From contig FOEZ01000001.1 in NCBI GenBank assembly GCA_900110595.1, positions 529,766 to 593,765 of the forward strand: a DNA stretch of 64,000 nt, read 5' to 3'. The notes under the pieces are model-generated. The model had not been told where the DNA came from. It did not search any database and worked only from the letters and a program-made list of their open reading frames with translations. The stretch comes from Arthrobacter sp. OV608 (GTDB lineage Bacteria; Actinomycetota; Actinomycetes; Actinomycetales; Micrococcaceae). Position numbers and translations under genes: made by a program. Positions within the stretch are counted from its first letter, which is position 1. Every line of letters begins with the position of its first letter. Shown here in pieces: positions 17,244-26,600 of this stretch.

Positions 17244-17787
17244 AAGAGATGCTGGTTCGCCCCTGGCGTTCGACGTCAAGGACCTCGGACGCAGTCCGGG
17301 AAGCATGCGGACACTGAAGGAACATGTACCCGCACCGGGTGATCTTGGTGTGGCGCTCATTGGTGTTCAGGAAGGCTCGGATATCGAGCTGGATCTGAGG
17401 CTTGAGGCCGTACACGAAGGAATTCTGGTATCCGGAACCGCACTCGCCGAAGTAACCGGTGAATGCGGCCGATGCCTGGATCCCCTTGCGTATGACCTTG
17501 AGGTCAATGTGCAAGAACTTTTCTTCTATGAGGGCGTACAGCTTTCGGACGAAGAAGATGATGAAGAGCAACGTCGAGTCGAGCACGATGTAATCGATCT
17601 TGAACCGGTGTTGCGGGACGCGGTTGTCACCAATCTGCCGTTCCAGCCGGTGTGCCGGGAAGACTGCCAGGGCCTTTGCTCCGAATGTGGAGTTCGCCTG
17701 GAAGACGAGCCGGGGCACCACCACGAGGTCTTGGATCCTCGCTGGGCTGCCCTAGCTGATATGGCTAAGCCTGACCGGCAAAATTGA
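17239..17787 (+). CDS. yceD: YceD-family DUF177 protein with an apparent ATT start
   Basis: The DUF177 protein always found before rpmF; linked in other bacteria to ribosome/23S rRNA biogenesis. The conserved N-terminal block FDVKDLGRSPGSMRTL is partly encoded upstream of the first ATG (17305). Between that ATG and the in-frame stop at 17200-17202 there is no ATG, GTG or TTG. An ATT at 17239 has a perfect AGGAG five bases upstream, so it is taken as the start, giving 182 residues. Two CxxC-type pairs (GECGRC and CREDCQGLCSECG) form a likely zinc site. If only the ATG were used, the protein would lose 22 residues of a conserved strand. Confidence 0.8.
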   Translation: MKRDAGSPLAFDVKDLGRSPGSMRTLKEHVPAPGDLGVALIGVQEGSDIELDLRLEAVHEGILVSGTALAEVTGECGRCLDPLAYDLEVNVQELFFYEGVQLSDEEDDEEQRRVEHDVIDLEPVLRDAVVTNLPFQPVCREDCQGLCSECGVRLEDEPGHHHEVLDPRWAALADMAKPDRQN

Positions 17788-17823
17788 TTTGTACGTGTTT
17801 GTCTAGAGAGAAATGAGTTAGCC

Positions 17824-18027
17824 GTGGCTGTTCCCAAGCGGAAAATGTCTCGCTCGAATACCCGCGCCCGCCGCTCGCAGTGGAAGGCGACCGCCCCCCA
17901 CCTGGTGAAGACCGTGGAGAACGGCCAGGTTACCTACAGCCTGCCGCACCAGGCGAAGGTCGTCACCGATTCGGCCGGCACCGCGCTGTTCCTTGAGTAC
18001 AAGGGCCGCAAGGTCGCGGACGTCTAA
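17824..18027 (+). CDS. rpmF: 50S ribosomal protein L32
   Basis: A 67-residue basic protein of the large ribosomal subunit. The N-terminus [19 protein letters not shown] is the conserved L32 signature; the start is GTG. It is the cysteine-free form of L32: the C-terminal half has none of the four zinc ligands found in the C+ paralogue, so it does not bind zinc. It sits 36 bases after yceD, the pairing conserved across bacteria, and 18 bases before rnc. Confidence 0.96.
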   Translation: MAVPKRKMSRSNTRARRSQWKATAPHLVKTVENGQVTYSLPHQAKVVTDSAGTALFLEYKGRKVADV

Positions 18028-18045
18028 TCGGCCCCTCAGGCTGAC

Positions 18046-18792
18046 ATGATGTCTTCAACTGAAGAGCTTTTGAAGCGTCTCGGTGTCTCAATTGACGCCG
18101 GGACGCTTCGTCTTGCGCTCACACACCGTTCCTACGCCTACGAAAACGGCGGCATCCCCACCAACGAGCGGCTCGAATTCCTGGGTGACTCCATCCTGGG
18201 GTTCTCCGTGACGGACGCCTTGTACCGGGACAATCCGGACCTGCCCGAAGGTGACCTGGCGAAGCGCCGCTCGGCCGTAGTCAGCACCCGTGCCCTTGCC
18301 GGCATCGGGCGCAGCCTGGGGATTGGCGACTACATCTACCTCGGGCAGGGCGAAAAGCTCACCGAGGGCAAAAACAAGGCGTCCATCCTTGCGGACACCA
18401 TGGAGGCGCTGATCGGTGCCACCTACGTGTCCAACGACATCGAGACGGCCCGCCAGCTGGTGATGCGCCTGATCGGGCCCCTGCTCAAAGACGCTGCTGC
18501 CCTTGGCGCCGGGACCGACTGGAAAACGAGCATCCAGGAACTTGCGGCAAGCCGGCAGCTTGGAACCATCCACTATGCGGTGGAGGGCTCCGGCCCGGAC
18601 CATGCGCGCGTTTTTACCGCAGTCCTGCACATCGGCGGCACGGCGTACGGCCGGGGAACGGGCCACTCCAAAAAGGAAGCGGAGCAGGAAGCAGCTGCTG
18701 ACGCCTGGCGCGCCCTTTCCGGCACTGCGGCTTCAAGCGCTGCGGCTTCCGCCACCGGGGGCAAGTCCGCCGGTTCCATAGCCGCCAAGTAG
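18046..18792 (+). CDS. rnc: Ribonuclease III
   Basis: Double-strand-specific endonuclease that processes rRNA precursors and structured mRNAs. The catalytic domain (~1-150) carries the signature [14 protein letters not shown] with the acidic metal ligands, and [12 protein letters not shown] with the second Asp/Glu pair. A dsRNA-binding domain follows (~165-232, ending [16 protein letters not shown]), then a short Ala/Ser tail. Length 248 is normal. Either of two adjacent ATG codons (18046, 18049) may start it. It lies between rpmF and mutM, and mutM follows after four bases. Confidence 0.96.
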   Translation: MMSSTEELLKRLGVSIDAGTLRLALTHRSYAYENGGIPTNERLEFLGDSILGFSVTDALYRDNPDLPEGDLAKRRSAVVSTRALAGIGRSLGIGDYIYLGQGEKLTEGKNKASILADTMEALIGATYVSNDIETARQLVMRLIGPLLKDAAALGAGTDWKTSIQELAASRQLGTIHYAVEGSGPDHARVFTAVLHIGGTAYGRGTGHSKKEAEQEAAADAWRALSGTAASSAAASATGGKSAGSIAAK

Positions 18793-18796
18793 CGCT

Positions 18797-19768
18797 GTGC
18801 CCGAACTTCCCGAAGTTGAGGTGGTCCGCCGCGGCCTGGTGAGCTGGGTCCGCGGCCGGACCATCGAATCCGTGGAAGTCCTGGACGAACGCTCCATCCG
18901 CCGCCACGCGCTCGGGACCGCGGATTTCGTCGGGAACCTCGAAGGGGCCACAGTCGCCGACGTCGTGCGCCGGGGAAAATTCCTGTGGCTGCCATTGGTG
19001 GACGCGGCTGCCGGTCCCGCTCATGGCGATGCTCCTGGGAAGGGGCGTCCCGCCGTCGCGCTGATGGCCCACCTGGGCATGAGCGGCCAACTCCTCATGC
19101 AGGACGCGGATGTCCCGGACGAGAAGCACCTCAAAGTACGGTTCCGGCTGAGCTCCAGCGACGGCATGCCCGGACAGCTGCGGTTCGTGGACCAGCGGAT
19201 CTTCGGGGGCCTGTTCGTCACCGCACTGGTACCAACGGACGACGGCGGCCCTGGCGGACTCGCCGAATCGCCCCTGCCGCTGATAGCACAGGAAGCGGCC
19301 CACATCGCCCGCGATCCGTTGGACCCTGCCTTCTCCTTCGACCTTTTCTTCCGCCGCCTCCGCAAACGCAAAACGGGATTGAAGCGGGCACTGCTGGATC
19401 AGGGCCTCGTGTCGGGCATCGGCAATATTTATGCGGATGAAGCCCTGTGGCGTGCCCGCCTCCACTTCGCCCGGCCCACAGACACCCTCCGCAGGGCCGA
19501 AGCCGAGAGGGTGCTGGACTCCTCCCGTGACGTTATGCTCGATGCCCTGGCCGCCGGCGGGACGAGCTTCGACTCCCTCTATATCAATGTCAATGGCGCC
19601 TCGGGATACTTCGACCGGTCCCTCAACGCCTACGGCCGGGAGGGCCAGCCGTGCCGGCGGTGTGCCGCTGCGGGAATCCACGCAGTCATCCGGCGCGACC
19701 AGTTCATGAACCGCTCCTCGCACACCTGTCCCGTGTGCCAGCCCCGTCCGCGCAACGGCCGCTGGTAA
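18797..19768 (+). CDS. mutM: Formamidopyrimidine-DNA glycosylase
   Basis: Excises oxidised purines such as 8-oxoguanine and cuts the abasic strand. After removal of the initiator Met the N-terminus is PELPEVE, with the catalytic Pro and Glu; the catalytic Lys is in [10 protein letters not shown] (~56-65). The helix-two-turn-helix region has [22 protein letters not shown], and the C-terminal zinc finger is CRRC...CPVC (~285-316). At 323 residues it is about 50 longer than E. coli Fpg because of a loop after residue ~70 ([11 protein letters not shown]) and one near ~150. In other actinobacteria smc follows closely; here a ~9.8 kb insertion intervenes. Confidence 0.95.
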   Translation: MPELPEVEVVRRGLVSWVRGRTIESVEVLDERSIRRHALGTADFVGNLEGATVADVVRRGKFLWLPLVDAAAGPAHGDAPGKGRPAVALMAHLGMSGQLLMQDADVPDEKHLKVRFRLSSSDGMPGQLRFVDQRIFGGLFVTALVPTDDGGPGGLAESPLPLIAQEAAHIARDPLDPAFSFDLFFRRLRKRKTGLKRALLDQGLVSGIGNIYADEALWRARLHFARPTDTLRRAEAERVLDSSRDVMLDALAAGGTSFDSLYINVNGASGYFDRSLNAYGREGQPCRRCAAAGIHAVIRRDQFMNRSSHTCPVCQPRPRNGRW

Positions 19769-19883
19769 AAAGCGCCACAAAGGCGCGAGGATTCTGCCTC
19801 AAACGGCGGGAAAGATGTGGAAATCCACCTATTCTGCACCCAAGCGTGATGTCAGACTGTGGCCATGGATGTCCCAGGAACTG

Positions 19884-20684
19884 ATGATTTCAAGGGTAGT
19901 GCCGCAAGGCAAACCGGCCCGTGCTGCAGGCGGTGAAGCCGTGCTTGTGAAGCGCGTGGTCCTTATTGGAGCCACTGCAGCGGTCATCCTCGGCGGCACC
20001 GCTTTGGTCCTGGACAATTTGGCACATGAACAGCCGGCGCCTTCGGCCGCGGGAGCCGGGAATACCTCCTCTGCCGATAGCGGATCCGCGACCGACGGCG
20101 TAACTCCTTTGGGGGCCGGCGAGACAAGCGCACCGCTGCCAGACGGGCCGAGTACCGAAGGGGCCGGCGGTGACCCCGCCGGTAACCCTGCGACCGGCGG
20201 GGACCTCGTCGGTGGCCCTGCGACAGGCGGGGCTGGAGACCAACGCCGGCTGGAGGTCCTGCCCCCTGTGAGCGCTTCGCCAACGGGGCTGCCGATACCG
20301 TCGTCGCCGCCAGCCTTGGTAAGTAAGCCGTTGCCGGCAACAGCTTCATCCCAAGGGAAGATTGTGGAGGGCTTTCCCTCGCAAGTACTTCCCTTTCCCG
20401 ACCGGACTGTCATTGTTTTCACGGGCGTAAGCTCAACAGGAGATCTCCTTCAATCGACCGCAGAAGGCATCGTCGATTTGGCCGTTGAAAAGGTGACAGG
20501 GCATTTCCAGCAGGTTCTGCAAGGTGCCGGATTCCGCTCGGAGGAAGCCGCGGCTGGCGCTGGGCGGCAAGCCCTCCATCTGACCCGCGGAAGCGATTCA
20601 GTCTCCATCGCCCTGTCCATGACCGGCACCGGCAGCACCCGATTCTCGCTGTTGGCAAACTTCCATACAGAGCCGGGGTCATAG
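19884..20684 (+). CDS. Unknown single-pass membrane-anchored protein, Pro/Gly/Ser-rich linker
   Basis: Not recognised as a named family. It has a cytoplasmic basic start, one membrane helix (VVLIGATAAVILGGTALVL, ~26-44), then ~115 residues of Gly/Ala/Pro/Ser-rich linker with a short internal repeat (NPATGGDLVGGPATGGAG). The C-terminal ~110 residues look globular, beginning GFPSQVLPFPDRTVIVF and ending RGSDSVSIALSMTGTGSTRFSLL. Such linker-plus-globular proteins are usually displayed outside the membrane. The start is uncertain: ATG at 19884 has AGGAA just upstream; 19815 and 19869 are in-frame alternatives. It heads the accessory cluster; base composition seems lower in GC than the flanking core genes. 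Confidence 0.55.
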   Translation: MISRVVPQGKPARAAGGEAVLVKRVVLIGATAAVILGGTALVLDNLAHEQPAPSAAGAGNTSSADSGSATDGVTPLGAGETSAPLPDGPSTEGAGGDPAGNPATGGDLVGGPATGGAGDQRRLEVLPPVSASPTGLPIPSSPPALVSKPLPATASSQGKIVEGFPSQVLPFPDRTVIVFTGVSSTGDLLQSTAEGIVDLAVEKVTGHFQQVLQGAGFRSEEAAAGAGRQALHLTRGSDSVSIALSMTGTGSTRFSLLANFHTEPGS

Positions 20685-20698
20685 CTTTGTACATCTCG

Positions 20699-22003
20699 AT
20701 GTCCGACCGTCACGGCGGAAAGGGAAACGCTCAGGGAATGGCGGTGGATAAGGCACATCGTCCGGCCGTCCGGTTCAGGCTTTCGCCAGTTATCCTTTGG
20801 CTGGGTGTGGTGAGTATGGCCACTGACATCTCTTCGGAATCAGTGGCCGCAATCCTTCCGCTTTACATCACCGGATTCCTGGGGCTTTCCGTGATCGCCT
20901 TCGGGATCATCGACGGAATTAACCAGGGTGCAAGTGCTTTGGTGCGTATAGCGGCAGGCTGGGCGTCCGACAGACTGGGAAGGCCGAAGCCTGTAGCGCT
21001 TGCCGGATACGGATTGTCCTTGCTGGCGCGCGTGGGATTCCTCTTCGCGGGCGGATTTTGGTCACTTGCTGCGGTCGTCACCGGCGACCGGATCGGCAAG
21101 GGCATCAGGACAGCCCCACGCGATGCCCTTATCTCCACTGCGGCCCAGCCGGAATACTTGGCACGGCACTTCGGCGTGCACCGAATGCTCGACAACATCG
21201 GAGCCGCAGCGGGGCCCCTGATCGCCTTTGTGACACTTTTCCTGATTCCCGGCGGATATGGCACGGTTTTCGTGGTGTCCCTGGCTTTCGCAGCGATCGG
21301 TGTCGCAGCCCTCGCCCTGGTGGTGCCAGACCGGAGAAGCGTGCGATCGCCGCGCTCGTCCAGCCGGGGGCGAGAGTTCGACAACCAAGTCCGGGGACGT
21401 GGCGGGCTACTGCGGATTCATTGGCATTTGTTCCGTAAACCCGGGCTTGGCCGACTACTGACCGCATCCGCGTTGCTTGGCCTGCTCACTGTAGGAGACG
21501 GGTTCATCTATCTGGCCCTGCAGGATCGGGATGACTTCGCGGTTCACTGGTTTCCCTTGCTGTACGTCGGCACCAATGTCGTCTTCCTGTTACTGGCAAT
21601 CCCCATGGGCCGACTCGCCGACCGCTACGGCAGGGGGAAGGTGTTCCTGGCTGGTCATCTGGCGCTGCTGGCATGCTACTGCTGTGCAGCAGTACCGGTA
21701 GGCGGACTTGGGCCGACACTGCTGTGCCTGACGCTGTTGGGAGCCTTCTATGCGGCAACTGACGGAGTCCTTGCCGCCTTTGCCAGCCAACTGACCCCGC
21801 CGGACCTCCTTGCTACCGGCATTGGGACCGTGCAGACCGTGATGGCGCTGAGCCGCGTAGCTTCATCCACCCTCTTCGGCCTTCTGTGGTTCACCTGGGG
21901 GCCGGCAGCAGCCATGGTTGTGGTCGGTAGTCTCCTTGCCGTTGCGCTTCCTGCCTCTTTCGTTATTCTGCGGAAAGCCGAACGGCAGGCAGCGTCGGCA
22001 TGA
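20699..22003 (+). CDS. Major facilitator superfamily transporter
   Basis: A 434-residue MFS protein with about twelve hydrophobic segments. The N-terminal half has SMATDISSESVAAILPLYI and, in the loop between helices 2 and 3, WASDRLGRPKPVAL, the MFS motif A. A second diagnostic stretch is GDRIGKGIRTAPRDALIS (~125-142), typical of a subgroup of actinobacterial and Firmicute permeases of unknown substrate. The C-terminal motif-A repeat is GRLADRYGRGKVF. Start is uncertain (20699 or ATG 20738). Its stop overlaps the start of the beta-propeller gene (ATGA), so the two are translationally coupled. The substrate cannot be read from the sequence. Confidence 0.75.
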   Translation: MSDRHGGKGNAQGMAVDKAHRPAVRFRLSPVILWLGVVSMATDISSESVAAILPLYITGFLGLSVIAFGIIDGINQGASALVRIAAGWASDRLGRPKPVALAGYGLSLLARVGFLFAGGFWSLAAVVTGDRIGKGIRTAPRDALISTAAQPEYLARHFGVHRMLDNIGAAAGPLIAFVTLFLIPGGYGTVFVVSLAFAAIGVAALALVVPDRRSVRSPRSSSRGREFDNQVRGRGGLLRIHWHLFRKPGLGRLLTASALLGLLTVGDGFIYLALQDRDDFAVHWFPLLYVGTNVVFLLLAIPMGRLADRYGRGKVFLAGHLALLACYCCAAVPVGGLGPTLLCLTLLGAFYAATDGVLAAFASQLTPPDLLATGIGTVQTVMALSRVASSTLFGLLWFTWGPAAAMVVVGSLLAVALPASFVILRKAERQAASA

Positions 22004-23040
22004 TCCAAGGGGCCACGGGTGGCGGTCGTCTCCGCTGGATTGTTCTTCTGATGGTGACGGGCCTCGTCCTTGCAGGCGCGGGCCTCTATGCCGTGTCTGC
22101 CTTCCAGCGCCTGCAGGAGAGCAGTGCCGCTGCGCCATCCGTTGAGGTCATTTCGGAAGGCAAGGTCTTGCCAAGTGGCTCCTTTGTTCTTTTCCGCAAT
22201 ACTGCCGCCGGGCAGGGGTATGGAATGGCGGCTACTGTTTCCTCGGCTGACCCTGCGGGCCCAAGGACCATGGGCGGAGCATTTTGCGACAGGGTGTACT
22301 CCGCTGGGTCGAAAGTCATCTGCCTCAGCACAAACCGTGGTCTGCTCACAAGCTTCGAGGCCTCAGTCTACGCACCCGACTGGAAACGGCTTGAAAGTTG
22401 GGCACTTCGGGGAATCCCCAGCAGAACACGACTGAGCGGGGACGGCGCACTTGTGGCAACCACTGTTTTTGTCACGGGCCACTCATACGCGGGCACGGGG
22501 TTTTCCACTGAAACTGTCATTAGGAGTCTGGACGGCACAACGCCGGCGGCCAATCTGGAGGCCTTTGCACTGCTGGTGAATGGCCAGCAGGTTACTGCCG
22601 CTGACCGAAACATCTGGGGTGTTACCTTCGTCCCAAGCCAGGCAGACGTCTTTTACGCCACAGCAGCATCTTCCGGACGTCATTGGCTGGTACGAGGCAG
22701 CATTGCCAACCGCACCTTGACAGCAATTCACGACGGTGTTGAATGCCCGTCCATCTCGCCGGACGGGACCCGGATTGCTTACAAGAAGAACACTGGAGCG
22801 GGCCTCATTCCCCATTGGAAGGCTGCAGTCCTTGACCTGGCCACTGGAACGGAAACAGTCTTGGGCGAGACCCGAAGCATAGATGACCAGATTGAGTGGC
22901 TCGACAACGCTTCCCTACTGTACGGACTGCCGCGAACAGGTGAGGCAGGGGACTCAGATATCTGGCGGATTCCTGCTCGCGCCGGAAGTAGCCCGGAGCT
23001 GTATATAGAGCATGCTTGGTCGCCCTCTGTGGCGCCATAG
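22000..23040 (+). CDS. Membrane-anchored TolB/PD40-like beta-propeller protein
   Basis: A 346-residue protein with an N-terminal membrane anchor (WIVLLMVTGLVLAGAGLYAV, ~14-33). The remainder resembles a PD40/TolB-type propeller: blade-like strands such as RTRLSGDGALVATTVF, PSISPDGTRIAYKKN (~246-260) and QIEWLDNASLLYG recur at roughly regular spacing. The SPDGTRIAY type of sequence is the hallmark of PD40 repeats. No catalytic residues are evident; propellers of this kind usually bind protein or glycan partners outside the membrane. It overlaps the MFS gene by four bases and so probably works with it. A transposase remnant lies immediately downstream. Confidence 0.6.
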   Translation: MIQGATGGGRLRWIVLLMVTGLVLAGAGLYAVSAFQRLQESSAAAPSVEVISEGKVLPSGSFVLFRNTAAGQGYGMAATVSSADPAGPRTMGGAFCDRVYSAGSKVICLSTNRGLLTSFEASVYAPDWKRLESWALRGIPSRTRLSGDGALVATTVFVTGHSYAGTGFSTETVIRSLDGTTPAANLEAFALLVNGQQVTAADRNIWGVTFVPSQADVFYATAASSGRHWLVRGSIANRTLTAIHDGVECPSISPDGTRIAYKKNTGAGLIPHWKAAVLDLATGTETVLGETRSIDDQIEWLDNASLLYGLPRTGEAGDSDIWRIPARAGSSPELYIEHAWSPSVAP

Positions 23041-23124
23041 GGCAGAAGCCTGACCCGCAGGCCCTCAGGTGGGGCGTACAGCAGTCGTTGGCCGGTTCCT
23101 CAGCAGTCCCCGGTAACAGGGGGG

Positions 23125-23600
23125 TCATCCAGGCCTCGTGCATCCCTGGTTGAAGACAAATCGGACGGTGGGTGAGTCGATAAGGTCAAGAGCCGCGCGG
23201 TTGGGGTTCTCCAGGAATACGGTTCCGAGGCTGTCAGCTCCGAGGGTCCACCATCGTACGTTCGGTCGCGGCGATTGTTCGGGGAATCCGGCGAGGCCGC
23301 CACAGCACACAATGAGCGCATCCTTGACGCCGCGGTTGGCCACTCCGGCACAGAGACCTGCCCAGAGTTTCGCGCCTTCGCTGGCTCCGATCAAGATGCC
23401 CAGGACGTGTTTGATGCCCTCCGTGTCTATGCCATGCCCAGGGTATATGCGCGGCGCGGTTCTGGACCAGGTGCCCGGTCAGTTCCGCCTGCAACCCGCG
23501 TTGAATCGTGGCTTTGAGTTGCTGGATGAAGCCGTCCTTGCCATCAAGCTCAAGCCGGCCGGCATCTATTTGTTCACCACCCTGCAGTTTCCACCAACCT
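23125..23600 (-). pseudogene. Decayed IS256/Mutator-type transposase fragment
   Basis: On the minus strand, frames from a Mutator-class transposase can be pieced together. Near 23490 is the N-terminal region (GLQAELTGHLVQNR). After an internal deletion, near 23420-23280, comes a part of the catalytic region: DTEGIKHVLGILIGASEGAK and CAGVANRGVKDALIVCCGGL followed by GFPE. The frame then shifts (TIAATERTMV continues in another frame). No full catalytic domain or terminal inverted repeats are present. It lies between the propeller gene and the giant secreted protein and is the only clear mobile-element trace in the window. Confidence 0.65.
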
Positions 23601-23641
23601 GAGGTCTGCTAACGAGTAGCGAACGTGATGGGCCGGTACTG

Positions 23642-26600
23642 CTAAACAGCAGGAGAAAACACCACATCCACGAAATAGTTGGTGGCGTTTGCGGTGCGGT
23701 TGGGCACAGCGGTGCCGGAGCCGTAGCGGTACAGGCCGTTCTTTGCGGCCGGAGCCGTCAGATATCCACTTGTCCAGGCGCGTGTAAAGAATGCGGACGT
23801 GAAGGAGTACCGGCCTACGGGAGCGTTGTATGAAACGACGTAGTCGGTGCCCTCGGCCAACCTGATAGCGGGGGACAGAACTGCCGTCTGCCAGCCAGTC
23901 GCAGTCTCATTCACAAAGGCAACCCGGGCGAGACGGGTGCCCGCGGAGTTCCAGAGTGACCCGTAGTGAACGCCTGTGTTGAGGGGGCCCTTGAAGAAGC
24001 GGATTCCAGTCACCATTCCCGTCCGGGAGGCGCGGAAGGTTACTCCCAGTTCAATCGCGCTGGTTTCGCTTGAGCTCGTAACCGTCGGCGTGAGCGTGCC
24101 GAAGAGGGACTGGTCCGGCGGGTTGGCCGTGGTGAATGCCCAGCTCGTAGCTGGCAGCGGTGTCCCATCCGTGGATGCGACGCTGACGGTCCGCACGGTT
24201 ACCTGGACGTTGGCAGGAAGTAGTTGGGCAGGCGAAAAGGTGATGGTCCGTCCGTCGGTGGAGAGAGCTGACGTGCCGGCGATGGAAGTCCCTGCCAACA
24301 ACAGCTCAAGAGTGGATCCGGACCCGGCACTTGAGGAAAGCGACAGTGCCGGTTTTACATCCCGCGCGACGTTGGTGGCATCGGATGCTGGCGACTGCGA
24401 CATGATGGTGAAGGAAGCCGAGGGAGGGGCTGGCGTCCCTCCAAATATTACGTCTACCAAGTAGCTGGTGGTGGAGCTGTTGACCGGATAGGCGGAGCCA
24501 TTGGCGTAGGCGCCTGATCCGCCGGTGGTGCGTAGTGGTCCGCTGGTGAAGCCGGTGTTGAAGCCGCCGGGTGTTGCTGAGTAGGTGCCGGTTGGGGTGG
24601 TGTAGGCGGCGATGTATTCGGTGTTGGCGGTGATGGGGACGGGTTGGCTGAAGTTCATGCTCTGCCAGCCGGCGGTGGTTTCGTTGGTGAAGGTGATGGT
24701 GGCCAGTTGTTGGCCGCCTGTGGTGAAGAGGGTGCCGGTGTGGGTTCCGGTGTTGCCGGCTGCTTTGTAGAAGCGAAGGCCGGTGATGTTTCCGTCGGCT
24801 GAGCTGGCGAAGCGTACGCCGAGGGTGAGCGGGACGCCGTCTTTGATTTCCATGGTGGTGGGGGTGACGGTGTCCTGGTAGAGGGTGCAGGGGCATGTGC
24901 CTTCAGTCCGCGGTGCGGGCACCGTGGTGAAGGTCCAGGTGTTGCCTGCGCTGAGTTGCTGTCCTGTGGTGGAGGTCGCGCTCAGGGTTGCGGTGTAGGT
25001 GGTTGCGGTCGCCAGAGCGGCAGCGGGTGTGAAGGTGGTTTTGCCCGTGGCCGCGTCGTAGGCGGAGGTCCCGTTCACGGCTGTTGTGCCGGGGCCGGTG
25101 AGGGTGAGTTTTACCGTGGATGCGGTGGCGGGTTTGGACAGAATTACGGACACCGGGCTGTCCACCGCGACGCTTGACGAGCCAGGCAGCGGTGACTGGT
25201 TCACCCCGGCAAAGGGCGGGTCAGCCTGCTGGAACACAAGGTCCACGAGGTAACTGGAATTGGATGATGAGCCTGGGAAGGCGCCTGAATAGGTGAAGGC
25301 GCCTGATCCGCCGGTGGTGCGTAGTGGTCCGCTGGTGAAGCCGGTGTTGAAGCCGCCGGGTGTTGCTGAGTAGGTGCCGGTTGGGGTGGTGTAGGCGGCG
25401 ATGTATTCGGTGTTGGCGGTGATGGGGACGGGTTGGCTGAAGTTCATGCTCTGCCAGCCGGCGGTGGTTTCGTTGGTGAAGGTGATGGTGGCCAGTTGTT
25501 GGCCGCCTGTGGTGAAGAGGGTGCCGGTGTGGGTTCCGGTGTTGCCGGCTGCTTTGTAGAAGCGAAGGCCGGTGATGTTTCCGTCGGCTGAGCTGGCGAA
25601 GCGTACGCCGAGGGTGAGCGGGACGCCGTCTTTGATTTCCATGGTGGTGGGGGTGACGGTGTCCTGGTAGAGGGTGCAGGGGCATGTGCCTTCAGTCCGC
25701 GGTGCGGGCACCGTGGTGAAGGTCCAGGTGTTGCCTGCGCTGAGTTGCTGTCCTGTGGTGGAGGTCGCGCTCAGGGTTGCGGTGTAGGTGGTTGCGGTCG
25801 CCAGAGCGGCAGCGGGTGTGAAGGTGGTTTTGCCCGTGGCCGCGTCGTAGGCGGAGGTCCCGTTCACGGCTGTTGTGCCGGGGCCGGTGAGGGTGAGTTT
25901 TACCGTGGATGCGGTGGCGGGTTTGGACAGAATTACGGACACCGGGCTGTCCACCGCGACGCTTGACGAGCCAGGCAGCGGTGACTGGTTCACCCCGATG
26001 AAGGGCGGGTCCGGGTATTGCACCACCACATCAACGAGGTAGCTGGCGGACGAGCGGGACCCGGGGAAATCGGTGGAGTAGGAGTAGGCTCCCGCGTCGG
26101 AGGCCGCCCGCAGGTTCCCAACGCTCAGACCCGAACCAAAACCATTAACAGTCGCGGAATAGGTGCCGGTTGTCGACTTGTAGGCCACAACGTACTCGGT
26201 GTTCGCATTCATGGCCACTGGCTCATTGAAGTACGCCGTCTGCCAGCCCGAAGTACTTTCGTTGGCGAAAGTAACGGTGGCCAACTGTTCCCCGGAGGCC
26301 GTGAAGAGGAATCCGTTGTGGGTTCCGTTGTTCCCTGCGGACTTGAAGAACCTGACGCCGGTAACGGTCCCGCCGGCAGTGCTGGAGAACCTCACCCCTA
26401 AGGTGAGCGGTACGCCATCGCGGATCTCCTGGATGCCGGGAGCCACGGAATCGTCATAGAAGCTGCAGGGGCAGGTACCGGGCGGCGGCGGCGAAACCAC
26501 CGTGGTGAAGGACCAGCTTCCCCCTGCTGTCAGCGACCCTCCCCCCGTTGCCGCGGCGCTCAACGTGACCGTGAACTTCGTGGCCAAGGCCAGCGGAGCG

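Noticed and set aside
23138-23602. 154-codon plus-strand frame in the gap before the giant gene
   Set aside because: The minus strand here encodes recognisable transposase pieces; the plus frame has no similarity to anything I know.
25221-25685. His/Arg-rich frame within the repeats, possible metal-binding protein
   Set aside because: It is an out-of-frame minus-strand reading of the DUF4082 repeats and recurs exactly 789 bases away because the DNA is duplicated.
24508-25997. CRISPR-like repeat array
   Set aside because: Two long coding repeats, not short repeats with spacers; no cas genes are present.
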